Assembly (NCBI GenBank): GCA_002431635.1
Contig: DJGH01000074.1
Span: 13,154-19,420 of the forward strand
Direction: 5' to 3'
Source of the DNA: Petrotoga sp. UBA5851
GTDB taxonomy: Bacteria > Thermotogota > Thermotogae > Petrotogales > Petrotogaceae
DNA length: 6,267 bases
Every line of letters starts with the position of its first letter. Position 1 is the first letter of the stretch. The notes under the pieces were generated by a model. The model did not search any database and was not told the DNA's origin. It saw only the letters and a list, made by a program, of their open reading frames with translations. This document shows positions 1 through 6,102 of the stretch, one piece after another. The translations under genes and the position numbers were made by a program.

Positions 1-292
1 ATGAATATAGATGACTTTCATAACGTTTCAGATTCTCGTGAAGCTGTGAAATAAGAAAATCTTCTTTATCAAGCTTTTTTTCATATATAGAAAGAAGGTT
101 TTCAGAACTCTCTTTTAAATCCAGATACATAGATGAAAGACTCGTTACGGTGTCATTGAAGTATTCCTCATCATCAGCAAAATTTATTGCCATAGAAATA
201 TTTCCCTGAGAGTATCTGCCTGAACACTCAAGAGCTTTTGCATATGCTTTTTCCTCATCTTCCGAAAAAACTATTAATCCGTAAGTATACAT
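1..292 (-). CDS. Hypothetical protein, 3' end cut by the window edge
   Basis: An open frame starts at ATG 292-290 and stays open to the left edge for 97 codons, so the C-terminus is missing. The start is supported by a ribosome binding site GGGAGGA (305-299) with a six-base spacer. The protein begins MYTYGLIVFSEDEEKAYA: a short hydrophobic strand-like stretch, then an acidic, probably mostly helical region (residues about 11-97) rich in Glu, Asp, Lys, Ser and Leu. It has a single Cys (residue 23), and I see no signal peptide, membrane segment or metal-binding motif. I do not recognise the family and assign no function. It lies 57 bases downstream of pckA on the same strand, but a strong terminator sits between them, so it is either read by leak-through or driven by a promoter I cannot identify. 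The coding frame itself is fairly sure, because it has a good SD and no stop over 97 codons. Confidence 0.72.
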   Translation of the reverse strand, partial: MYTYGLIVFSEDEEKAYAKALECSGRYSQGNISMAINFADDEEYFNDTVTSLSSMYLDLKESSENLLSIYEKKLDKEDFLISQLHENLKRYESHLYS

Positions 293-298
293 ATTCTG

Positions 299-305
299 TC
301 CTCCC
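299..305 (-). promoter_or_regulatory. Ribosome binding site of the left-edge hypothetical gene
   Basis: On the minus strand GGGAGGA is followed by CAGAAT and ATG at 292. This fixes the start of the partial gene at the left edge. Only one base (C, 306) separates it from the T-run of the pckA terminator, so the terminator and this SD are packed end to end. Confidence 0.75.
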
Positions 306-306
306 G

Positions 307-335
307 AAAAAAGCTATGGAGCAAAGCTCCATAGC
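307..335 (-). terminator. Intrinsic terminator of pckA
   Basis: On the minus strand GCTATGGAGC (335-326), loop TTT (325-323) and GCTCCATAGC (322-313) form a perfect 10-bp stem. It is followed at once by six T residues (312-307). It begins 13 bases after the pckA stop codon. The plus strand has no T-run after the hairpin, so termination should act only on leftward transcription. Confidence 0.9.
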
Positions 336-348
336 AGGATATAAATGA

Positions 349-1839
349 TTAAAATTTTTCAAAGTGTTCTTTAAACTTACTATACAGTTCTTTAGCCTTT
401 TTTTCATACTCAGATTTGCTAGTCCAGACATTTGAAGGATTAAGAATCTCAGAAGGAACACCTTCACAAACTTTCGGTATCTTAAGATCAAGTATTTCAA
501 ATTTTTCGAAATCTTTTAATTCTCTGTTAATAGCTGCATTAACCAGTCTCTTGGTATATCTGAGTTTTATTCTTGAACCCGTACCGTACGCCCCGCCTAT
601 CCAACCTGTGTTAACAAGGTATACCTCAGCCCCATAGCGTTTTACTTTCTCAAGAAGCATCTGTGCATATACCTTAGGATTCAGTGGAATAAAAGGTTTT
701 CCAAAGCACTCTGAAAACGTAAGAGAAGGTTCTTTTACTCCTCTTTCTGTTCCTGCAAGTTTAGCGGTATATCCAAGTAAAAAATAATCATAAATCTGTG
801 CTTCCTCAAGCTTGGCAATAGGTGGAAGTATTCCGAATGCATCAGCAGAAAGAAAGAATATAGTCTCCGGATGCGAGGCCTTTCCGTCTGATTTTACATT
901 TTCAAGCATATCTAGTGGAATACATGCACGTGTATTCTCGGTGATAGTCTGGTCAGAGTAATCCGCAATCCTTTGATCATTGAATACAACATTTTCGGTC
1001 ATTACACCATATTTCAGTGCATGATAGATCATAGGGTTTTCATCCTCTGAAACGTTTATTATTTTTGCATAGCTACCGCCCTCATAGTTGAATATACCTT
1101 CATCATGCCATGCATGTTCGTCATCACCTATAAGAAGCCTATCTTCAACTACTGAAAGAGTTGTTTTTCCTGTTCCCGAAAGACCAAAGAAAAGAGCTGT
1201 GTGCTTATTTTCAGAATCGGTATTTGCAGAACAATGCATAGAAAAAACTCCTTTAAGCGGAAGAGCAAAATTCATATATGTAAATATCGACTTTTTAATT
1301 TCTCCGGGATAAACGGTTTTCCCGATTATGACTTCTTTTTCACTCATATCCATTATGATGAAAACATCGGAGTTAGTATTATATTTTGCTTTATCAGCAG
1401 AAAAATAAGGTGAAGCATATATGGTAAGTTCGGGTTTAAATTTTTCTTCATCTGCTGGTATGACAAGGTTTTTATATGCTAGTGCCTGAACAGGCGAACA
1501 TGTTATAAGCTGCACATTCACCCTATACTTATCATCAAATCCGGCATATCCATTCATAATGTAAACTTCATTTGAACTGTCCAGATGAGCCTTGAGCTCC
1601 TGCCTCAAAGATATGAAAGTTTCTTTACTAGTAGGCTGGTTTATAGGCCCCCACCATATTTTATCCTTGGTAAAAGAATCTTCTACTATATACTTATCCT
1701 TGGGTGATCTACCCGTAAACGGTCTGGTATCAACATTTACCGTTCCGTTTGAAAGAAGGTTGCCTTCTTTTTTTTCAATAATCTTTTCAATAAGATAAGA
1801 TCTTGACGGGTTTTTTACTGTAATCTGCTTTTTCTGCAT
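349..1839 (-). CDS. pckA: Phosphoenolpyruvate carboxykinase (ATP)
   Basis: This cytosolic enzyme (EC 4.1.1.49) interconverts oxaloacetate plus ATP with phosphoenolpyruvate, CO2 and ADP. It serves gluconeogenesis or, in some anaerobes, CO2 fixation towards C4 acids. The 496-residue protein shows the ATP-type signatures in order: FTGRSPKDKYIV (41-52, R44 matching E. coli R65), PGEIKK (178-183, with the metal-ligand Lys at K183), MHCSAN (201-206, with H202), the P-loop GLSGTGKTT (219-227, with K225 and T226), the metal-binding IGDDEH (237-242), ENTR (301-304), and NTGWIGGAYGTGSR (410-423). All the catalytic residues I could align to the E. coli enzyme are present. At 496 residues it is shorter than the usual 525-540, mainly through a short N-terminus before the FTGRSP motif and a short C-terminal tail. 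The ATG at 1839 has AGGAGG (1850-1845) five bases upstream, so the short N-terminus looks genuine. It has its own upstream gap and a strong terminator, so it appears to be a single-gene unit. Confidence 0.97.
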   Translation of the reverse strand: MQKKQITVKNPSRSYLIEKIIEKKEGNLLSNGTVNVDTRPFTGRSPKDKYIVEDSFTKDKIWWGPINQPTSKETFISLRQELKAHLDSSNEVYIMNGYAGFDDKYRVNVQLITCSPVQALAYKNLVIPADEEKFKPELTIYASPYFSADKAKYNTNSDVFIIMDMSEKEVIIGKTVYPGEIKKSIFTYMNFALPLKGVFSMHCSANTDSENKHTALFFGLSGTGKTTLSVVEDRLLIGDDEHAWHDEGIFNYEGGSYAKIINVSEDENPMIYHALKYGVMTENVVFNDQRIADYSDQTITENTRACIPLDMLENVKSDGKASHPETIFFLSADAFGILPPIAKLEEAQIYDYFLLGYTAKLAGTERGVKEPSLTFSECFGKPFIPLNPKVYAQMLLEKVKRYGAEVYLVNTGWIGGAYGTGSRIKLRYTKRLVNAAINRELKDFEKFEILDLKIPKVCEGVPSEILNPSNVWTSKSEYEKKAKELYSKFKEHFEKF

Positions 1840-1844
1840 TTTTT

Positions 1845-1850
1845 CCTCCT
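1845..1850 (-). promoter_or_regulatory. Ribosome binding site of pckA
   Basis: AGGAGG lies five A residues upstream of the ATG at 1839. It confirms the start codon and therefore the short N-terminus of the enzyme. Confidence 0.85.
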
Positions 1851-1874
1851 TCTAATCACTATAATATTAAAGAC

Positions 1875-1901
1875 AGCCCTCAAGTTTTTACTTAAAGGAC
1901 T
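1875..1901 (-). other. Hairpin in the pckA leader
   Basis: On the minus strand CCTTTAAGT (1898-1890), loop AAAA (1889-1886) and ACTTGAGGG (1885-1877) can form a nine-base-pair stem that includes two G-U pairs; AG and CT flank it and can pair across a bulged U. It ends about 25 bases before the pckA ribosome binding site. Only a weak, interrupted T-rich stretch follows, so it is a poor terminator. It could be an mRNA-stabilising or regulatory leader structure, or chance folding in AT-rich sequence. Confidence 0.35.
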
Positions 1902-1932
1902 ATCAGGAAAGCTAATTTTTTTCACTTATCAC

Positions 1933-1961
1933 AATAGATATTAAAACATTTTTAGACTCAA
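1933..1961 (-). promoter_or_regulatory. Alternative candidate promoter for pckA
   Basis: The minus strand reads TTGAGT (1961-1956), a 17-base spacer, then TCTATT (1938-1933). The -35 matches four of six consensus bases and the -10 also four of six. An uninterrupted run of nine T residues (minus strand) reaches into the -35, which could act as an A/T-rich upstream element. It is weaker at the -10 than the candidate at 2010-2038. In a sequence this AT-rich such matches arise easily. Confidence 0.3.
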
Positions 1962-2009
1962 AAAAAAATCTTAGTAATAAGGAACTGTCTGTAAAAAAAA
2001 GAGTTTATT

Positions 2010-2038
2010 ATTATATAATGACAATTTTGAACGTTAAA
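2010..2038 (-). promoter_or_regulatory. Candidate sigma-A-type promoter for pckA
   Basis: The minus strand holds a perfect -10 TATAAT (2015-2010), with TTTAAC (2038-2033) exactly 17 bases upstream as a poor -35. It lies just downstream of the hydrogenase operon terminator and would start transcription near 2003, giving a leader of about 165 bases. The terminator immediately upstream means pckA needs a promoter in this gap, and this has the best -10 element in it. The weak -35 could mean activator dependence. Confidence 0.4.
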
Positions 2039-2080
2039 TGCTTTAATGAAGGTATCTTTTTAAAGTAAGTTTCAAAATAG

Positions 2081-2109
2081 AAAAAGTGTCAGGAAAACTC
2101 CTGACACTT
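2081..2109 (-). terminator. Intrinsic terminator of the hydrogenase operon
   Basis: Ten bases after the hndD stop, the minus strand forms an 11-bp perfect stem, AAGTGTCAGGA (2109-2099) with TCCTGACACTT (2094-2084), closed by a four-base loop. The last two stem T residues run into three more (2083-2081), and further T-rich sequence follows after a short break. The T-run is modest but the stem is strong. It separates the hydrogenase operon from pckA. Confidence 0.85.
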
Positions 2110-2118
2110 ATCTTTTTA

Positions 2119-3855
2119 TTACAGCCACTCTCTTTCAAGATAATGAGTATGCAGCAAATGATGAGCCTTTTCACTTGCGGGTTTACCAAGATATTCCTCA
2201 TAAAGAGCCTTTATCGCGGGATTTTCATGCGACTTTCTTATAGGCATGTTTCTGTCTGCTCTGTTCAATGCCTCGGTTCTCTTTTTTATTATATCAAAGT
2301 TACCATGATGGAAAGGCTGTCCGCCGCCGCCTACACATCCACCTGGACAAGCCATTACTTCGATAAGATGCAGCTGCAGCTTTCCGGCCTGTATATCTTC
2401 AAGAAGTTTTCTTGTATTTCCGAGTCCGTGAGAAACCGCTACTCTTACGGTCATTTCTCCTACTTTTACCTCTGCTACTCTTACACCTTCGTATCCTCTT
2501 ATAGCTTCAAACTCCACTGCTTCGAGATTTTTGCCTGTTATCCATTCGTAAGCAGTTCTTAATGCAGCTTCTGCGACTCCTCCTGTTCTTCCGAATATTA
2601 CAGCAGCACCTGTTGATTCTCCCAATGGCGAATCATACTGTCCTTCAGGTAGAGTATCAAAGTTTAATCCAGCCTCTTTAATCATTCTGGCAAGCTCTCT
2701 TGTAGTAAGAACGTAATCAACATCTTTATACTCATCACTGGAGTTTATTTCCGGTCTGCCTGCTTCATATTTTTTTGCAATACAAGGCATTATCGATACA
2801 ACTGTCATATCTTTAGGATCTATATTATTTTTTTCTGCATAAAAACTTTTGGCTATCGCTCCAAACATCTGTTGGGGAGACTTAGCCGATGATGGCATTT
2901 CGACAAGTGACGGGAATTGATGTTCAAGGAACTTGACCCATCCCGGACAACAGGATGTTAACATTGGCATATACCCGCCATTTTTTATTCTGTCAAGAAA
3001 CTCTGTTGCTTCTTCCATTATTGTAAGGTCAGCTGCAAAATCGGTATCAAATACTTTATCAAATCCAAGAGCCCTTAAAGCGCTTACAAGCTTGCCTGTT
3101 GATATTGTACCCGGCTCATAACCGAACTCTTCGGCAATTGCCACTCTAACTGCCGGTGCCGTCTGAACTACAACATGTTTCTTAGGATTATCTATTTCCT
3201 GCCATACCTCATCGATATATGTATGAGCAACAAGGGCTCCTGTGGGACATACAGCCACACACTGCCCGCAGAATGTACAGTTGGTCTGTTCAAGCGGGAG
3301 ATCAAACGTTGGCTTTACAACAGCATCAAAAGCTCTGTCAACTGCGGAAAGCACACCAACCGTCTGGAAGGAATTACACATGGTCTCGCACTTTCTGCAC
3401 ATTATACATTTGCTGGGATCTCTTATTATGGCTGCAGATACATCCTTTTTATGAGTAGATTTATTTCCCATATAAGGATTGGTTGTAATAAATAATTCTG
3501 ATGCAAGATCCTGAAGTTCGCACTGGCCGTTCTTTGCACACTTCAAACAATCCTGAGGATGATTGGATAGGAGAAGTTGAAGAACAGTTCTTCTTGCATT
3601 TACTGCCTTTTTTGAATGAGTTTTAATAACCATTCCTTCTGCAATAGGAGTAACACATGCAGGAGCAAGGTTTCTTCTTCCGGCAACTTCAACCATACAT
3701 ATTCTGCATGATGCAGGATTATTCTCTATTTTTATGTCATCCAGCTTCATATGGCAAAGAGTAGGAACATATCCTCCGGAAAGCCTTATAGCTTCAAGTA
3801 CAGTTACATTTTCCGGTACTTCAACTTTTATATCATTAATTATTACATTTGGCAT
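2119..3855 (-). CDS. hndD: [FeFe] hydrogenase catalytic subunit, HndD/HydA type
   Basis: This 578-residue subunit carries the H-cluster where protons and H2 are interconverted. Domains in order: an N-terminal plant-type [2Fe-2S] ferredoxin (C34, C50, C53, C67); a NuoG-like His-Cys [4Fe-4S] site (H99, C103, C106, C112); two [4Fe-4S] clusters (C150, C153, C156, C160 and C193, C196, C199, C203); then the H domain with the signatures TSCCPGW (300-306), MPCIAKK (356-362) and MACPGGC (501-507). Aligned to Clostridium pasteurianum CpI, the cluster ligands are C303, C358, C503 and C507. The proton-path residues C302, E282, E285, S322 and R289 are also kept, so an active enzyme is expected. Length and layout match CpI (574 residues); there is no extra C-terminal cluster domain as in Thermotoga maritima HydA. 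The gene is last in the operon, 17 bases after hndC, with AAGGAGGG (3872-3865) overlapping the end of hndC. Its neighbours show it is a subunit of an NAD(P)-linked complex, not a CpI-like monomer. HydA is an equally valid name. Confidence 0.96.
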   Translation of the reverse strand: MPNVIINDIKVEVPENVTVLEAIRLSGGYVPTLCHMKLDDIKIENNPASCRICMVEVAGRRNLAPACVTPIAEGMVIKTHSKKAVNARRTVLQLLLSNHPQDCLKCAKNGQCELQDLASELFITTNPYMGNKSTHKKDVSAAIIRDPSKCIMCRKCETMCNSFQTVGVLSAVDRAFDAVVKPTFDLPLEQTNCTFCGQCVAVCPTGALVAHTYIDEVWQEIDNPKKHVVVQTAPAVRVAIAEEFGYEPGTISTGKLVSALRALGFDKVFDTDFAADLTIMEEATEFLDRIKNGGYMPMLTSCCPGWVKFLEHQFPSLVEMPSSAKSPQQMFGAIAKSFYAEKNNIDPKDMTVVSIMPCIAKKYEAGRPEINSSDEYKDVDYVLTTRELARMIKEAGLNFDTLPEGQYDSPLGESTGAAVIFGRTGGVAEAALRTAYEWITGKNLEAVEFEAIRGYEGVRVAEVKVGEMTVRVAVSHGLGNTRKLLEDIQAGKLQLHLIEVMACPGGCVGGGGQPFHHGNFDIIKKRTEALNRADRNMPIRKSHENPAIKALYEEYLGKPASEKAHHLLHTHYLEREWL

Positions 3856-3872
3856 TATGAAAGTCCCTCCTT

Positions 3873-5666
3873 TTATATTTTACTTATAGCGCCAAATCTA
3901 CATGTCGCATAACAGGCGCCGCATTTTATACACTTATCCTGGTCAATAACATGAGCTTTTTTGACGGTACCGGTTATAGCCTGAACCGGACATACTCTGG
4001 CACATGCTGTACATCCAACACATTTTGCCGGATTTATATCGTATCTTATGAGGTTTTTACATACTCCGGCCGGACATTTTTTATCCTGAATGTGGGCTAC
4101 ATACTCATCTCTGAAATAATTGATTGTTGAAAGGATAGGATTTGGAGAAGTTTGACCTAGTCCACATAATGCCGTATCTTTAATAACATTGCCCAACTGT
4201 TCCAGTTTATCAAGATCCTCTATGACAGCCCTCCCGGATGTTATTCTCTCCAGTACCTCATGTAGTCTGTAATTTCCTATTCTGCATGGTGTACACTTTC
4301 CGCATGACTCATCAACGGTAAATTCAAGATAGAACTTGGAAACATCGACCATACAAGTATCTTCGTCCATAACAATCATACCGCCTGAACCCATCATAGA
4401 ACCTAAAGCAATAAGATTATCAAAGTCTATTGGTGTATCAAGGTACTTTGCAGGAATACATCCACCCGACGGTCCGCCTGTTTGGACAGCTTTGAACTGC
4501 TTGTTGTTTCTTATTCCTCCGCCTATCTCATAAAGAATTTCTCTTAAGGTTATTCCCATAGGTACTTCAACAAGTCCGACATTGTTTATGGCTCCGGCCA
4601 ATGCAAAGACTTTTGTTCCGGGGGACTTCTCTGTACCAAGCTTTCTGAACCAATCTGCTCCTTTAAGCAATATAACAGGAATCTGCGCTAAGGTCTCAAC
4701 ATTATTGATTACAGTTGGCTTTTTCCACAAGCCGCTGTTTGCTGGGAAAGGAGGCTTGGATGTAGGTTCTCCTCTCTTACCCTCTATTGAATGGATAAGG
4801 GCTGTTTCCTCACCACAGACAAATGCTCCGGCACCGAGTCTTACTTCTATGTCAAAAGAGAAGTTTGTTCCCATAACGTTTTCACCGAGGAAACCATACT
4901 CTCTTGCATCATTCAATGCTTTTCTTAATCTCTGAACTGCTAACGGGTACTCAGCTCTTATATAAACATATCCTTTCTGTGCACCTATTGCATAAGCAGC
5001 TATAGACATACCTTCAATTACCGAATGGGGATCTCCTTCCATAACGGACCTGTCCATGAATGCTCCCGGATCTCCTTCATCGGCATTACATATAATGTAC
5101 TTTTTATCACCCTTGGCTCTCTTGGCAAAACTCCACTTCATACCGGTAGGAAAACCTCCACCGCCCCTTCCCCTCAGTCCTGAATCAGAAATACTCTTAA
5201 GGACATCGTCCTGGGACATTTCGGTGAGTGCTTTCGCAAGTGCTGAATATCCGTCGTTAGCAATATACTCTTCAACGTTTTCAGGATTAATCGCTCCGGC
5301 ATTTCTGAGAACCACTCTGATCTGTTTTTTATAGAAAGGCATCTTTATATACTCTTCTATCTTCTCTTTTTCTGACGGTTCAACATAAAGAAGTCTCTGA
5401 ACTCTTCTTCCTTTTATTATGTGTTCGTTTACAATATTTTCTACATCTTTTTCTGTTACTTTAACGTAAAACGTATCGTCTGGAAGAACTTTCACTATAG
5501 GTCCCTGTTCACAGAATCCGAAACATCCGGTTCTGACTATCTGAACTTCATCTTTAAGTCCTTTTTCTTCCAGTGCTTTATTGAAAGAATCTATTATATC
5601 TCCGCTTCCTGAAGAGGAACATCCGGTTCCGCCGCAGATCAGGATAAACTGCTTATATTTTCCCAT
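3873..5666 (-). CDS. hndC: NuoF-like FMN/iron-sulfur flavoprotein, HndC/HydB type
   Basis: This is the NAD(P)(H)-reacting subunit of the soluble hydrogenase complex and, in related bifurcating enzymes, carries the flavin. I chose ATG 5666 (597 residues): GGAGG (5679-5675) lies eight bases upstream. An upstream TTG at 5681 would contain that SD within its own codons. Domains: an N-terminal thioredoxin-like [2Fe-2S] domain (C11, C16, C48, C52); the NuoF core with GLRGRGGGGFPTG (163-175) and CNADEGDPGAF (193-203) for FMN and nucleotide; GAGAFVCGEETAL (278-290); a [4Fe-4S] site from ESCGKCTPC (C455, C458, C461) plus C501; and a C-terminal 2x[4Fe-4S] ferredoxin domain (C549, C552, C555, C559 and C579, C582, C585, C589). 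A linker CPAGVC (531-536) adds two conserved-looking cysteines. The three-part build (thioredoxin-like, NuoF, ferredoxin) is typical of HydB/HndC and distinguishes it from plain complex I NuoF. NAD versus NADP preference cannot be read from the sequence. Confidence 0.95.
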   Translation of the reverse strand: MGKYKQFILICGGTGCSSSGSGDIIDSFNKALEEKGLKDEVQIVRTGCFGFCEQGPIVKVLPDDTFYVKVTEKDVENIVNEHIIKGRRVQRLLYVEPSEKEKIEEYIKMPFYKKQIRVVLRNAGAINPENVEEYIANDGYSALAKALTEMSQDDVLKSISDSGLRGRGGGGFPTGMKWSFAKRAKGDKKYIICNADEGDPGAFMDRSVMEGDPHSVIEGMSIAAYAIGAQKGYVYIRAEYPLAVQRLRKALNDAREYGFLGENVMGTNFSFDIEVRLGAGAFVCGEETALIHSIEGKRGEPTSKPPFPANSGLWKKPTVINNVETLAQIPVILLKGADWFRKLGTEKSPGTKVFALAGAINNVGLVEVPMGITLREILYEIGGGIRNNKQFKAVQTGGPSGGCIPAKYLDTPIDFDNLIALGSMMGSGGMIVMDEDTCMVDVSKFYLEFTVDESCGKCTPCRIGNYRLHEVLERITSGRAVIEDLDKLEQLGNVIKDTALCGLGQTSPNPILSTINYFRDEYVAHIQDKKCPAGVCKNLIRYDINPAKCVGCTACARVCPVQAITGTVKKAHVIDQDKCIKCGACYATCRFGAISKI

Positions 5667-5674
5667 TATTTTAA

Positions 5675-5679
5675 CCTCC
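5675..5679 (-). promoter_or_regulatory. Ribosome binding site that decides the hndC start
   Basis: GGAGG followed by TTAAAATA leads to ATG at 5666. The longer in-frame start, TTG at 5681, overlaps this SD and has no other good SD ahead of it, so the shorter protein is preferred. Confidence 0.8.
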
Positions 5680-5683
5680 AATC

Positions 5684-6079
5684 TTATTTTGCAACTTGGT
5701 GTGTTTTACCAATTATTGAGTCCTGTAATAATTCGCCATCAATTATGTGCTTCTGAATAAGTTCACCGGCTCTGTCTTTAGTCATTTTACCGTATATTAT
5801 GGAGTCTTTTCCAGGTTCGATAACTTCAATTGTAGGTTCGGAATGGCAGTATCCCATGCAGCCTGTCTGAACTACGATAATATTGTTCAGCTTTCTTTTG
5901 TCAATTTCCTCTATAAGGGCTGAAAAAGTTTCTTTAGCTCCTGATGCAATTCCGCATGTACCCATTGCAACTTTCAATACAACTTTGCTTTCGCTGTCAG
6001 CTGTTTTCCTTACCTGAATTTTTTCTTTTGCCTGTTCTTTAATCTTCATAAGGTCAGCAACACTTTTTACTATCGGCAT
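5684..6079 (-). CDS. hndB: Small [2Fe-2S] thioredoxin-like subunit, HndB type
   Basis: This 131-residue protein has the size and place of HndB, the small subunit encoded between the NuoE-like and NuoF-like genes in hndABCD. After a charged, probably helical N-terminus (1-32) a thioredoxin-like ferredoxin fold follows: a strand leading into AMGTCGIASGA (38-48), a helix, then VVQTGCMGYCHSEP (69-82), the loop that holds the last two ligands of such clusters. Only three cysteines exist (C42, C74, C78). At the place of the usual first Cys there is Ala38, and C42 is displaced by one residue, so a standard four-Cys [2Fe-2S] site is not complete. From memory the CGIA-type motif is a family trait of HndB-like proteins, not a mutation here. 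The role is inferred as an electron-transfer or structural subunit next to HndA and HndC. The ATG has AAGGAGGG (6094-6087) seven bases upstream; hndC follows after 17 bases. Confidence 0.85.
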   Translation of the reverse strand: MPIVKSVADLMKIKEQAKEKIQVRKTADSESKVVLKVAMGTCGIASGAKETFSALIEEIDKRKLNNIIVVQTGCMGYCHSEPTIEVIEPGKDSIIYGKMTKDRAGELIQKHIIDGELLQDSIIGKTHQVAK

Positions 6080-6102
6080 TAAGACTCCCTCCTTAATATT
6101 TA

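Larger units (their letters stand above)
1840..2118. other. Intergenic region between hndD and pckA
   Basis: This 279-base gap is strongly AT-rich with several A/T runs of eight or nine. It contains the hndD terminator, two candidate pckA promoters, a leader hairpin and the pckA SD. I see no convincing small gene, tRNA or recognisable riboswitch core here. I also do not see a full palindromic Rex, FNR or CRP operator. Confidence 0.6.

Noticed and set aside
255..500. Minus-strand 81-codon frame across the pckA end and terminator
   Set aside because: It overlaps pckA in another frame, passes through the terminator hairpin, and competes with a better supported gene starting at 292.
1851..1885. 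TATAGT at 1863-1858 as a -10 for pckA
   Set aside because: The nearest TTGAGG lies only 14 bases upstream, and the start would fall at or inside the SD, leaving too little leader.
1915..1935. TTGTGATAAGTGAAAA as a possible Rex, CRP or FNR operator
   Set aside because: Only the left half (TTGTGA) fits; the right arm is TGAAAA instead of TCACAA, so the palindrome these regulators need is missing.
2086..2562. Plus-strand open frame of 158 codons antisense to the hndD 3' end
   Set aside because: It is the shadow of a strongly conserved hydrogenase coding region in another frame; its sequence is rich in Tyr, Phe, Ser and Cys with no recognisable motif, and it begins inside the terminator stem.
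3175..3495. Several overlapping plus-strand frames (up to 106 codons) opposite the hndD cluster region
   Set aside because: They are antisense shadows of the cysteine-rich ferredoxin domains; three different frames overlap here, and none has a convincing SD or recognisable family.
2119..3855. Reading hndD as a monomeric CpI-type ferredoxin hydrogenase
   Set aside because: Length and domains match CpI, but the gene sits in a tight operon with NuoE-, HndB- and NuoF-like subunits, which indicates a multimeric NAD(P)-linked enzyme.
4582..4935. Plus-strand 117-codon frame opposite hndC
   Set aside because: It lies wholly within the conserved NuoF core and shows no features of its own.
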